A stretch of 64,000 nucleotides of DNA from Bog-366 sp963722555 (GCA_963722555.1 CAVRNQ010000005.1:558001-622000), one strand, 5' to 3'; shown: positions 1 through 7,404, numbered from the stretch's first letter. Numbers and translations are program-made. Notes: generated by a model not told the origin, from the sequence alone.

Positions 1-8
1 GAAGTATC

Positions 9-395
9 ATGCCGGTGGCACGCATGGAAGGCGCTTCACCAGAGCGGGCAGCGCGGCGACGAAGCCAGCGAATCGTAATGAGAGTGCCTCTCTTCGTCAG
101 CCCCGCCGGGGCGCCCCCGACCGCCGAATGGGAACCCGTCGAGACTCTAGTCATCAGCTTGCACGGCGGCCTGATCCGCAGCCATCAGCAATTTCCGGTG
201 GGTACAACGCTGGACATCCGCATGCGGAACAAGCTGAGTTCCACGCGCGGCCGGGTGGTTTGGACGGGCTCGTTGGCAAACCAAATCACCTTCGAAGTGG
301 GCTTTGAAATCCTGGGGCCGCCGGGCTTTTGGGAGATCAAGTTCCCGGTCGAGGGATCGGCTGAAAGCGCGGCATTCTCCTCCCGCCAACGCTGA
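9..395 (+). CDS. PilZ-domain protein
   Basis: A 128-residue cytoplasmic protein. Near the N-terminus (about residues 16-21) it has the RRRSQR stretch that resembles the RxxxR c-di-GMP binding arm of PilZ domains, followed by a beta-rich segment with a D/N-x-S-x-x-G-like element (ISLHGG). The rest reads as a small beta barrel (RGRVVWTG, FEVGFEI), as in stand-alone PilZ proteins. These are known to sense c-di-GMP and change motility, exopolysaccharide or transcription; the target here cannot be told. The canonical DxSxxG is altered (ISLHGG), so nucleotide binding may be weak. The gene starts 9 bp into the window, so the upstream context is unseen. The next gene follows immediately. Confidence 0.75.
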   Translation: MPVARMEGASPERAARRRSQRIVMRVPLFVSPAGAPPTAEWEPVETLVISLHGGLIRSHQQFPVGTTLDIRMRNKLSSTRGRVVWTGSLANQITFEVGFEILGPPGFWEIKFPVEGSAESAAFSSRQR

Positions 396-433
396 GTGTG
401 GCTCCAGATTTGCACCTGCCCAAGGATGGGCCC

Positions 434-844
434 ATGCTGGTGCGTGACATCATGACAACCGACCTCACCACCCTGCAGGAGAATGAATCCCTGCTGGATG
501 CGACTTTGATCTTTGCCCGCTCCAGTCTCCGCCATATCCCCATTCTGAACGCCACGAAGCTTGCCGGTATCGTCACGGAGCGGGACCTGAAACACTACAC
601 CCCATCAATCCTGTCGGGAATTCCTGCCGAGGAGTACAACCGGCTGATGGAATCGACGCCCCTCTCCAAGATCATGACCCGCGACCCGGTTACCATCTCA
701 CCGGACAGTCCCGTGTCGGAAGCCGCGCGAATGCTCTACGACCGGCGCATTGGGTGCCTGCTGGTGGTCGAAGACGGCGAACTGAAAGGGATCATTACGA
801 CCACGGATATGCTCAAGTTGCTCATCCACTTGCTGAGAAAGTAG
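434..844 (+). CDS. CBS-pair domain protein
   Basis: A 136-residue protein made of one pair of CBS domains (Bateman module), with little else. The first begins at the LVRDIMTTDL segment, the second at SKIMTRDPVTISP, and each ends with the typical IVTERD / IITTTD strand. Bateman modules bind adenosyl ligands and usually regulate a partner protein; which one is unknown. I chose the ATG at 434 because an AAGGA ribosome-binding site lies 8 bp upstream; a GTG at 398 would add 12 residues not typical of the family. It begins 38 bp after the PilZ gene and may be co-transcribed with it. Confidence 0.85.
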   Translation: MLVRDIMTTDLTTLQENESLLDATLIFARSSLRHIPILNATKLAGIVTERDLKHYTPSILSGIPAEEYNRLMESTPLSKIMTRDPVTISPDSPVSEAARMLYDRRIGCLLVVEDGELKGIITTTDMLKLLIHLLRK

Positions 845-999
845 GACGCCGCTCCAGGGGGACTGGCGGGGCAAGCCACGGGGACGGGGGCTTGACTTCG
901 GCGGGGTCCTGATGCAGCCCGGTCCCACCCGTGAACCCTGCGAGGGAGGGCCCGAGCTCGCCCCGAGCCCCCGGCGGCGGGCGAAGGAGTGGCCGCACT

Positions 1000-1674
1000 A
1001 TGGCGGGGGCGACGGCACAGGGCAGGGAGTACTCCACGGACTTCACACTGCAGACAGGTTCGCCGGGCGGGGCGACGGCCCCGGCGAGCAGACTGGCGCG
1101 TGCTTTGATCCTGGCGCTGGCTTGTGCGTTCGTCGGCGCTACGGCGGCGGCCAAGGAGAAGCCCTCAGTCCAATATCAGATTCCTCTTCCCGCGCCGCCT
1201 GATTTTTCGGCGCTCGATTGGCTGCTGGGCGAGTGGACCGGCAAGACGCTCGCCAACAGTCCCGCTGGCGACGTTCGTCTCTCCATCAGCCTCGACCTGG
1301 AAAAGCGCGTCCTGCTCTTTCGAGGAGAGGTTTCCCTGGCCGCGACCCAGACCGTGCCGGCGACTAAAGAGTCCTGGCTGGGAATCCTCAGCGCGGACCC
1401 TGGCAGAGCGGGATTCACTCTCCAGGTATTCTCCAGCACGGGCTTCATCACGCGCTATCGCGTGACGGTGGAGGGGCCGCAGGTCCGTCTGAATCCCGAG
1501 GGCGGCGACCGGCCCCCACCGGATTGGCTCTTCCGGAGAGTCCTGGAGCGCATCGGGCCGGGGGAATTCACCGAAACCGTGCAGGTAGCGCCTCCGGCCA
1601 AGCCCTTCTTTGACTATTACACCGCCAAGTTCGCGCGGGTGCCTCCCCCGGCAAAACCCAACCCTGCCCCCTGA
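1000..1674 (+). CDS. Secreted hypothetical protein (DUF1579-like)
   Basis: A protein of about 224 residues with an N-terminal hydrophobic segment (ARALILALACAFVGATAAA, around residues 32-50) that looks like a signal peptide. After it comes LDWLLGEWTGKT, a pattern seen at the start of lipocalin-like or DUF1579-type beta-barrel domains, then several beta-strand-like stretches and a Pro/Lys-rich tail. The function is unknown. The start is uncertain: ATG 1000 has an AAGGAG site 10 bp upstream, but it leaves a long leader before the hydrophobic core, so a start closer to 1080 is possible. Confidence 0.6.
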   Translation: MAGATAQGREYSTDFTLQTGSPGGATAPASRLARALILALACAFVGATAAAKEKPSVQYQIPLPAPPDFSALDWLLGEWTGKTLANSPAGDVRLSISLDLEKRVLLFRGEVSLAATQTVPATKESWLGILSADPGRAGFTLQVFSSTGFITRYRVTVEGPQVRLNPEGGDRPPPDWLFRRVLERIGPGEFTETVQVAPPAKPFFDYYTAKFARVPPPAKPNPAP

Positions 1675-1796
1675 CTGCACATCGAACCCGAAGGAGGTGT
1701 AATATTCTTCTGGGCCGAATTCGGGCTGGCCTCCTGCGGGTCTGGGCAGGGAACCCTGCCTGAACTCATCCGCCCAATCCCCGAGGAGAAGATCGC

Positions 1797-3332
1797 ATGT
1801 CTACCTGGAAAAAGGTTGCGCTTATTGTAGTGATTGCCCTGGTCGTCATCGTCGCGGGGCTGGCCATCGCCATCCCCTTGCTCTTGGATGTCGATCGTTA
1901 TCGGCCGGCAGTGGTCGCCCAAATCCAGCAGGAGACGGGGAAACCCTCTCAAATCGGGCGCTTGGCTCTTACCATTCTCCCGCAAGTCGCCATCCGCGTG
2001 GATGATTTCACCCTGGGCAATCCCCCCGGATTTCCGCAGGGAGATTTCGTGAAAGCGCGGCGAATCTACGCGGTGGTCAACGCCTTCGCGCTGTTGCATC
2101 GCAAAGTCGAGATCAACTCTCTGGAACTGGATGATCCCGACATCCATCTGCTTTCGGATGCTCGCGGCAAGTGGAATTTTGAAAGCCCACCGGCCAAGAG
2201 CGCGCCGCCGGCCGATCTGCCGGGCGATGCGAAGGCGTCTTTCGCGCTGGGTGTGATTTCCAAAGTGAGCGTCAAGCGAGGCCAGTTGGCGGTGGCCAGC
2301 CTGCTCGCGTCCGGGGCGCCCGGGCCCGCGGTCATGGAAGTCCACGGAGCCTCCCTCGACCTGCGCCAGGTTGACCTGAACGCCTTCACCACGGCCTCGC
2401 TCGCGAGGCCCGGTTCGCCGCCGGGCCACTTCGCGGCTTGGGCCGGCGCACTCAACGCAGTTGTGTATGCTGCCGCTCCGGAAGCGCCACTGGTCGCCGA
2501 GGGAACGCTCAAGGTGGACGCGCTGCGGTCTGGGCTCATCGCCGTAACGAAGTTGAAGTCGAAGATGCGCCTGTATCCCAAACAAGTGTTCTTCGACGAT
2601 CTGGACATGAAATGCTACAGCGGCGATGTTACCGGCAATCTTTCCTTGAACTTTGGGGGCGCCAACCTGCGCTACGCCGTGGACGCTCGCCTGAAAGGTG
2701 TCAACGTCGCCCAGTTCCTGGATGCCTTCCCGCAAACCCGCGGCAAGATGACGGGAACGCTGGCAGGGACTGCCAAGCTCAAAGGCGAGGTTACCAACTC
2801 ACCCGATCCACTGGCGGGCATCCGCGGCGCGGGCCAAATGAGCATCCACAACGGCGAAATGCCCAGTCTGCAGCTCAATCGCAATTTACGATTGCTGGCG
2901 CAGATGGCGACCCTCGGCCCCGCCAATGGTGACCCGTCCTCGTTCTCCTCAATCTCCGCGGATTTCGCCATTGCAGATGAGCGGCTTTCGAGCACCAAGA
3001 TCGCTCTCGCAGGCAACGGCGTGGATGTGGATGGTTCCGGCCATATGACTATGGCCGGCGAAGGGAGCCTGGATTACCAGGGCGTGGCCAAGGTCGCTGC
3101 CGGCTCTAGCCCCCTTACGAATGTTCTGATGGGTCTTTCGGGCGCCACGCTGGCGGACGGTAAGCTGACGTTTCCCTTCACTCTGGGCGGAACCCCTGCA
3201 AATCCCAAGTTCACCTTGAAGGGCGGCGGCGCTCCCGGACAACTCGGAACGGGGCAGGGAATTCAGCCGCAACCCGCTGACCTCGTGCGCGGCATCGCGG
3301 GGATGCTCAGAAAGAAGAAGAAACCGCAGTAG
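1797..3332 (+). CDS. AsmA-family membrane-anchored protein
   Basis: A 511-residue protein with one N-terminal transmembrane helix (about residues 7-30: VALIVVIALVVIVAGLAIAI) followed by a long periplasmic beta-rich region. The juxtamembrane segment DVDRYRPAVVAQIQQETGK and the later GxLxGxAxLKG and G(V/M)DVDGSGHM repeats are typical of AsmA/TamB-like proteins. Family members bridge the envelope and affect outer-membrane lipid or protein assembly; the exact role here is unknown. The C-terminal half carries the usual AsmA_2-type core (LNLNFGG-like, GEGSLDYQG, PLTNVLMG), then a basic tail (RKKKKPQ). A GAGGAGA site precedes the ATG. It is followed by a large palindromic repeat and convergent PEP-CTERM genes. 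Confidence 0.85.
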   Translation: MSTWKKVALIVVIALVVIVAGLAIAIPLLLDVDRYRPAVVAQIQQETGKPSQIGRLALTILPQVAIRVDDFTLGNPPGFPQGDFVKARRIYAVVNAFALLHRKVEINSLELDDPDIHLLSDARGKWNFESPPAKSAPPADLPGDAKASFALGVISKVSVKRGQLAVASLLASGAPGPAVMEVHGASLDLRQVDLNAFTTASLARPGSPPGHFAAWAGALNAVVYAAAPEAPLVAEGTLKVDALRSGLIAVTKLKSKMRLYPKQVFFDDLDMKCYSGDVTGNLSLNFGGANLRYAVDARLKGVNVAQFLDAFPQTRGKMTGTLAGTAKLKGEVTNSPDPLAGIRGAGQMSIHNGEMPSLQLNRNLRLLAQMATLGPANGDPSSFSSISADFAIADERLSSTKIALAGNGVDVDGSGHMTMAGEGSLDYQGVAKVAAGSSPLTNVLMGLSGATLADGKLTFPFTLGGTPANPKFTLKGGGAPGQLGTGQGIQPQPADLVRGIAGMLRKKKKPQ

Positions 3333-3342
3333 GGATCCCCAA

Positions 3343-3575
3343 CGCAGATTTCTCACCACGGGATTGGAAGGGCGGGGCTTTACAGGCTGCGGAAAAACCC
3401 TTCCGTGCTGTCATCCTGAGCGTAGCGAAGGACCCCTGTATTTGAATTTTCAAGCAAATACAGAGGTCCTTCGTCGGCTTCGCCTCCTCAGGATGACAGT
3501 GTGAAGGATTTTTCCGCAGCCTGTAAAGCCCCGCCCTTCCGGCGGCCTCCCGATACGTTCTAGCGTAGTGAGAAA
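3343..3575. repeat. Large palindromic element, family R1 copy 1
   Basis: Almost the whole stretch is an inverted repeat. The inner element 3366-3540 has complementary ends (GGAAGGGCGGGGCTTTACAGG at the left, its reverse complement at the right), then CTGCGGAAAAA, then a core with CTGTCATCCTGAGCG and CTCAGGATGACAG facing each other. Outside this, GATTTCTCAC (left) and GTGAGAAATC (right) extend the symmetry. It lies between the convergent ends of the AsmA gene and a PEP-CTERM gene and could act as a bidirectional terminator. Related copies occur near 10.8, 12.3, 30.8 and 36.7 kb. The rest of the gap to 3643 shows nothing else that I recognise. Confidence 0.85.
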
Positions 3576-3643
3576 TCCGGGCCAGCGCAGGACGCCGCCC
3601 TCGTTGCGGGGCGGTACTGCTCCAGCCACACTGAGGGCACCAG

Positions 3644-3687
3644 GCGGGTGACGCAGACATTGGTTGTTATGTCCTGCGCCACCCGCG
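3644..3687. repeat. Hairpin of family R2 (GGTGGCGCAGACAT)
   Basis: GCGGGTGACGCAGACAT at the left end is complementary, with one mismatch, to ATGTCCTGCGCCACCCGC at the right. The same end sequence recurs at 5906, 6169, 6546 and, more diverged, 18631. It lies just downstream of the first PEP-CTERM gene. Confidence 0.7.
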
Positions 3688-3719
3688 GTCTAGGGTGTCG
3701 TGTTGAAGGTGCTAACGGG

Positions 3720-4400
3720 TCAGAATAGTTTCTTGCGAATGATGGGACCAAGCGCCATCAGAAAGGTCGCCATCAGAAGGATACTGCCAGGTTCCGGGGT
3801 GGCAGTGGTGCCAAGCGAGAAAGCCATATCGGTCGAATTTTCGTAGAGAGTCCCGTACCAGTCCTGATACATGACGCCGTCGCCACCCGTACCGGTTTCC
3901 CAGGCCCACTGGGGCGGGAAGCCCAAGTCCGCAACGATGGACAGCCAGTATTGCGTACCGGCCGACGCGACGAAAGGAGTACTCAGGCTCAGGGTGTACG
4001 AATAAATCGGCCAGCTATTTTGGTCGTAGCCGAGTAACGTCTCATTCGCGTTGCCGGCAACGTCTCCCGTACCCCACTGCAGAGCTCCGGGAGCGCCGCT
4101 ACTGTCCGCCCAGAAATCGACGGTGAAGCCGGTAATCGTTCCGTGGTTACCGCCATTCCAAAACGCTCCAGCCCATGTCACCATGCCGATGCTGGAGGTG
4201 GAGCCCAGGGTGAAGTCGTCGTATACCGTGGCGAAATTCCCCCCGCCATTGGTGTCGTTCTGCGAAGCCCAGGAGCCGCCGCTGGATAAGTTCGGTGGCT
4301 GAACGTAGATGTCGCCCGCAGATGCCGGCACTACCGTGATTCCTACCCACACTGCCAGCATGGCGACGCCCAAAAGTGCCCGCATGAAATGTTTGGTCAT
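3720..4400 (-). CDS. PEP-CTERM exported protein A
   Basis: A 226-residue secreted protein. It has an N-terminal signal peptide (about residues 5-28, ending VPASAGD) and a C-terminal PEP-CTERM sorting tail: TPEPGS, a hydrophobic helix (ILLMATFLMALGPII) and basic RKKLF. Such tails are cut and anchored or released by an exosortase (EpsH/XrtA type), usually in bacteria making exopolysaccharide; no exosortase gene is in this window. The middle is rich in Gly, Trp, Thr and Asn, beta-sandwich like, with no known domain visible. It is a paralogue of the gene at 4964-5623 only at the tail; the two share promoter module and 3' flank but not the middle. Start: ATG 4400 with AAAGGAGGAAATCC just upstream. 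Confidence 0.85.
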   Translation of the reverse strand: MTKHFMRALLGVAMLAVWVGITVVPASAGDIYVQPPNLSSGGSWASQNDTNGGGNFATVYDDFTLGSTSSIGMVTWAGAFWNGGNHGTITGFTVDFWADSSGAPGALQWGTGDVAGNANETLLGYDQNSWPIYSYTLSLSTPFVASAGTQYWLSIVADLGFPPQWAWETGTGGDGVMYQDWYGTLYENSTDMAFSLGTTATPEPGSILLMATFLMALGPIIRKKLF

Positions 4401-4521
4401 TTGGATTTCCTCCTTTGCGTGATAAGAAACATCACCTTCCCCTAATGGTGTTGAGTGCCCTCCCAGGGTTCCCTAGCCGGCAGCACTCTCGATCGTCCTG
4501 TGATTGACTGTGGGCCTCTCC

Positions 4522-4687
4522 CATCGACAAGGCCGCACGGTCATGGAAGTGGAGTTACCGCCAGATGATTTTAGCAGCGTGAAAGAATCGCGCAATGGCC
4601 CGAATATGCCGATTTCTCGGCATACTGTGCCGACCCAAATGGCACTTTAGTGCCATCTGGACTTGCCCCCATTTTTGAGACAAACGG
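4522..4687 (-). promoter_or_regulatory. Promoter module A upstream of PEP-CTERM gene A
   Basis: Read on the minus strand, the module holds a TGTCTC element, the perfect dyad TGGCACT-AA-AGTGCCA, a GGCACAGTATGCCG dyad, a third CGGCAT-type half, and then a sigma-70-like promoter: -35 TTGCGC (4590-4595), 16 bp, -10 TAAAAT (4568-4573). That puts the start site near 4561 and gives a leader of about 160 nt before the start codon at 4400. The same arrangement with identical spacing lies upstream of the second PEP-CTERM gene (5741-5906). The stacked dyads suggest a shared transcription factor; its identity is unknown. Confidence 0.6.
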
Positions 4688-4708
4688 TGAGCCTGTCGGA
4701 GACAAGCC

Positions 4709-4793
4709 GCGGGTGGCGCATACGTCCCGACGGTTTTTGTCGGGATGTGTGCGGCCCAGGCGAGGGGCGAGGGCTGGGGAATTGGGTTCAGCC
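4709..4793. repeat. Intergenic repeat (GGTGGCGCATACGTCCCGAC type)
   Basis: This stretch starts GCGGGTGGCGCATACGTCC and has a short hairpin CCCGAC-N-GTCGGG. A diverged copy occupies 7227-7334, where it forms a complete inverted repeat. It directly abuts the next palindrome at 4794. No coding potential is seen. Confidence 0.6.
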
Positions 4794-4912
4794 GCGGGTG
4801 GCGCATACGTTCCGCACTATGGAATGTATACGGCCTTTGAAGATCGTATAATGATCGAGTGTTACGTTGTGACCGCATACATGCCAGACTGCGGCACGTA
4901 TGCGCCACCCGC
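4794..4912. repeat. Palindromic repeat Y, copy 1
   Basis: The ends GCGGGTGGCGCATACGT and ACGTATGCGCCACCCGC are perfect reverse complements. The interior is AT-richer and includes TCGTATAATGATCGAG. A second copy with an almost identical interior is at 6278-6389. Non-coding; probably a MITE- or REP-like element. Confidence 0.75.
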
Positions 4913-4963
4913 GATGTCTGCGCCACGCGCGGGTTAGGGTGTCGTGTTGAAGGTGCTAACGGA

Positions 4964-5623
4964 CTACCAAAGCTTCTTGCGAACGATGGGACCGAGCCCC
5001 ATCAGAAAGGTCGCCATCAGAAGCATGCTGCCAGGTTCCGGTGTGGCGGTCCCGGAGAGCCCGGTAGTTCCGCCGTCCAGCCAAGCGACCGATCCGCCGC
5101 CACCAGGGATCGTATTCTGCAACACCAGCTCGACTTGGTAGCCGCCAGCGACGGGCGCGATGCCGGCAAAGTTCACCGTTCCAGTCACGATGCCGGTGGT
5201 ACCGCAGTAGTCGCAATCCGTGATGAATAGGTCCGCAACCGCGACCCCGTTCACGTAAACATCCCACATCTCATTGTTGCCCCCGCCAAGGTAATCCCAG
5301 AATGACCAGTCAGCGGTTCCGTCCGTAACTGAGGTGAGACCGGTACTGGTGAAAACAGACGACAGCACATAGTCGCCCGCAGTCCACTGGGGTAGAGTCA
5401 TGCCGCCGACCGGGATGGTTCCGCCACCGTTGGTGGCGCTGTAATAGGCATCGCCGGCGGTGGGAAATGCGACGTTCACATTGGGGTCGCTACCGGTCGG
5501 CGCAGTCGGGGTGCCGTTTGAGAGGGCCGTCAGGTTAATAGTACCCGCATTGGCGATCCCCGAGAGAGCAAGGCACAGGACAACGAGCCCCGTGGCTCTC
5601 CATATAACAAAGTTCTTTTTCAT
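4964..5623 (-). CDS. PEP-CTERM exported protein B
   Basis: A 219-residue secreted protein with signal peptide (MKKNFVIWRATGLVVLCLAL..., cleavage after IANAG) and a C-terminal TPEPGS + hydrophobic helix + RKKLW PEP-CTERM tail. The tail is nearly the same as in protein A (TPEPGSMLLMATFLMGLGP versus TPEPGSILLMATFLMALGP), while the middle, a Gly/Thr/Asp-rich probable beta sandwich, shows no similarity that I can see. The start at 5623 is supported by AAGGGAGG just upstream; an earlier Met at 5665 is less likely. It is expected to be exported by Sec and processed by an exosortase encoded elsewhere. Confidence 0.85.
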   Translation of the reverse strand: MKKNFVIWRATGLVVLCLALSGIANAGTINLTALSNGTPTAPTGSDPNVNVAFPTAGDAYYSATNGGGTIPVGGMTLPQWTAGDYVLSSVFTSTGLTSVTDGTADWSFWDYLGGGNNEMWDVYVNGVAVADLFITDCDYCGTTGIVTGTVNFAGIAPVAGGYQVELVLQNTIPGGGGSVAWLDGGTTGLSGTATPEPGSMLLMATFLMGLGPIVRKKLW

Positions 5624-5740
5624 AGAGCCTCCCTTGAGCAGTTGGTTTATGTATCCTCCAGCCATCTTGTTTCATTCCTGAGAGCCCAAATCATAGACCT
5701 TCGCAAGGTCCTTGCCTTGTATCCACTCAACTTCCAGTCG

Positions 5741-5906
5741 TCATCGACAAAGCCGCACAGTCTTGGAATTGGGTATGACGCCACGCGATTTTAGCAGCGT
5801 GAAAGAATCGCGCAATGGCCCGAATGTGCCGATTTGTCGGCATACTGTGCCGACCCAAATGGCACTTTAGTGCCATCTGGACTTGCCCCCATTCTTGAGA
5901 CAAACG
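5741..5906 (-). promoter_or_regulatory. Promoter module B upstream of PEP-CTERM gene B
   Basis: Near-identical to module A: TGTCTC element, TGGCACT-AA-AGTGCCA dyad, CGGCACAGTATGCCG dyad, then -35 TTGCGC (5810-5815), 16 bp, -10 TAAAAT (5788-5793). The predicted leader to the ATG at 5623 is about 158 nt, the same as for gene A. This supports co-regulation of the two exported proteins. Confidence 0.6.
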
Positions 5907-6672
5907 CGGGTGGCGCAGACATTGGTTTGAAGCTGTGAAAGAATGGGGGCCATCACCGCAGAGGCGCCGAGACGCAGAGAGAGGGCCTTTTGTTTTCAAT
6001 CCTCTGCGCCACCCCAGATCCCAACAGCGTGACAGAGTTGCGCAATGGCCAGAATGTGCCGTTTTTCCGGCACACTGTGCCGACCCCAATAGCACTAAAG
6101 TGCCACGTCAAATTGTCCCCATTTCTGAGACAAACGGTTAACCTATCGGAGATAAAGCGGAATCTCCGCGGGTGGCGCAGACATCGGTTTGAAGCTGTGA
6201 AAGAATGGGGGCCTTCACCGCAGAGGCACCGAGACGCAGAGAGAGGGCCTTTTGTTTTCAATCCTCTGCGTCTCCACGGGTGGCGCATACGTTCCGCACT
6301 ATGGAATGTATGCGGCCTTTGAAGATCGTATAATGATCGAGTGTTACGTTGTGACCGCATACATGCCAGAATGCGGCACGTATGCGCGAGCCGCGATCCC
6401 AACAGCGTGACAGCGTTGCGCAATGGCCCGAATGTGCCGTTTTTCCGGCACACAGTGCCGACCCCAATAGCACTAAAGTGCCACGTCAAATTGTCCCCAT
6501 TTTTGAGACAAACGGTTAACCTATCGGAGATAAAGCGGAATCTCCGCGGGTGGCGCAGACATCGGTTTGAAGCTGTGAAAGAATGGGGGCCTTCACCGCA
6601 GAGGCGCCGAGGCGCAGAGAGAGGGCCTTTTTTTTTCAATCCTCTGCGCCTCCGCGACTCTGCGGTGAGAAG
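5906..6672. repeat. Composite repeat array (three Z units, two degenerate promoter modules, one Y palindrome)
   Basis: Three copies of unit Z (5906-6013, 6169-6274, 6546-6672) each begin GCGGGTGGCGCAGACAT, continue with TTTGAAGCTGTGAAAGAATG and end in the hairpin ACCGCAGAGGC...CCTCTGCG. Between them lie two copies of the PEP-CTERM promoter module (6017-6137 and 6395-6515) in which the -10 TAAAAT has become TTGGGA, and palindrome Y copy 2 (6278-6389). The block therefore looks like duplication of a module-plus-Z unit. I see no genuine gene; the open frames crossing it follow the repeat, not codon structure. Confidence 0.75.
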
Positions 6673-6733
6673 GGTCTTCGGGGATTATTTCACAGCATCA
6701 AAACGATTTCTGCGCCACCCACGTCATTGCCTC

Positions 6734-6761
6734 TTGACATTTGCGTTATAAATGCTATAGT
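6734..6761 (+). promoter_or_regulatory. Strong sigma-70 promoter
   Basis: A perfect -35 TTGACA (6734-6739), a 16-bp spacer and -10 TATAGT (6756-6761), in an AT-rich patch. The predicted start site is at about 6768, exactly where a GC-rich, hairpin-rich segment begins. It is the closest match to the consensus seen in the window and does not lead directly into a protein gene. Confidence 0.7.
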
Positions 6762-6767
6762 ACACAT

Positions 6768-6960
6768 GGGTGCTAGCTGCCCGCTAGCCAGTGCAGGCCT
6801 TTGAATCCCTCGCGGAGTTTGACCGGAGCGTGGCGAATGGGCTCAGAGCAGATACCCGTCGGAAGGGTGAACGACCAAGGCAGGGACAACGCCCCAGCGG
6901 CTGCTCGGCTCCCCCTGCTCGGCTTGGTTCGAACGGCTGCGGGTGCGGCAAACGAGCCGG
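6768..6960 (+). ncRNA. Candidate structured non-coding RNA (omega-RNA/HEARO-like?)
   Basis: About 190 nt of GC-rich sequence start right at the predicted transcription start of a consensus promoter and end where the DNA turns abruptly AT-rich. Visible helices include GCTAGC (6772-6777) pairing with GCTAGC (6783-6788) and GTCG (6858-6861) pairing with CGAC (6872-6875); the 3' part has the repeated CTGCTCGGCT. The order GAGCAGATACC, short hairpin, CAAGGCAGGGACAACG recalls, from memory, the core of IscB omega-RNA (HEARO) scaffolds, but no IscB gene follows. A weaker resemblance to SRP RNA (GGAAGG...CCAAGGCAG) was also noted; the SRP tetraloop partner AGCAG is missing. Promoter and structure are seen; the family is a guess. 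Confidence 0.4.
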
Positions 6961-7182
6961 ATGGATCAAGAATTAATGACAGAAATCAAAAAAGCAAGAA
7001 CCACCCCTAAAAATGTTAAAAATGAAGGAACCTCCGGGGATATGTATGAAAACAAAGTGACAGGGAAAATGAAAAACGGAACCTCCGGGGATGTTGATGA
7101 AAATAAACAGGTTAATCGAAAATCGCAACGAAGCCAGAATGTTGTTGAAAGAAAGGGAGATAGTCGCGAGGTCGAGTGTTGA
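6961..7182 (+). CDS. AT-rich mini-ORF with in-frame 17-residue repeats
   Basis: An open frame of 73 codons (or 68 from ATG 6976), very hydrophilic and Lys/Asn/Glu-rich, with composition unlike its GC-rich neighbours. It contains a tandem repeat of period 51 bp: GGAACCTCCGGGGAT occurs at 7027-7041 and 7078-7092, giving GTSGDMYENK and GTSGDVDENK. The period is a multiple of three, which fits coding sequence but could be chance. No recognisable domain; it does not match the N-terminus of IscB or TnpB as I know them. It may be the remnant of an ORF of a mobile element or a non-coding tail of the upstream RNA. Confidence 0.25.
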   Translation: MDQELMTEIKKARTTPKNVKNEGTSGDMYENKVTGKMKNGTSGDVDENKQVNRKSQRSQNVVERKGDSREVEC

Positions 7183-7226
7183 TGCCATTTGGAATGGGAT
7201 TTCTTTCGAAAAAACCGGGCATTTTC

Positions 7227-7334
7227 ACGGGTGGCGCATACGTCCCGACGGTTTTTGTCGGAATGTATGCGACTCAGGCGATGGGAGAGGGCTGGGGGAT
7301 CGCGTTCAACCGTCGGGACGGATGCGCCACCTGA
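7227..7334. repeat. Long inverted repeat (GGTGGCGCATACGTCCCGAC ends)
   Basis: The left end GGGTGGCGCATACGTCCCGAC is almost the reverse complement of the right end GTCGGGACGGATGCGCCACC. Inside lies a small GACGG-T5-GTCGG hairpin. It shares its left half with 4709-4793. Located just upstream of the aminotransferase promoter. Confidence 0.7.
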
Positions 7335-7404
7335 GTGGTGCGCTATCCGCCGTCAATTAGAGACCGTTCCTGCCCCGACCCCCACCGCGGATCCCGCGCC
7401 GGGT

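Noticed and set aside
1691..1700. Strong ribosome-binding site AAGGAGGTG
   Set aside because: No start codon follows at a usable distance with a sensible frame; the AsmA gene has its own site near 1785.
4522..6545. Sigma-54 promoter in the dyad modules (TGGCAC and TTGC words)
   Set aside because: The GG and GC dinucleotides are 8, 9, 12 or more bp apart, never the required 10, while a good sigma-70 -35/-10 pair is present.
6855..6895. SRP RNA core (GGAAGG...CCAAGGCAG)
   Set aside because: The conserved AGCAG partner of the GGAA tetraloop and a closing helix of the 5' and 3' ends were not found; kept only as a test.
6926..6936. tRNA T-arm (GGTTCGAAC)
   Set aside because: No acceptor, D or anticodon stems fit around it; no tRNA gene was seen elsewhere in the window either.
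4500..7340. CRISPR array
   Set aside because: The repeats are 100-170 bp, palindromic and of several kinds, without uniform spacers.
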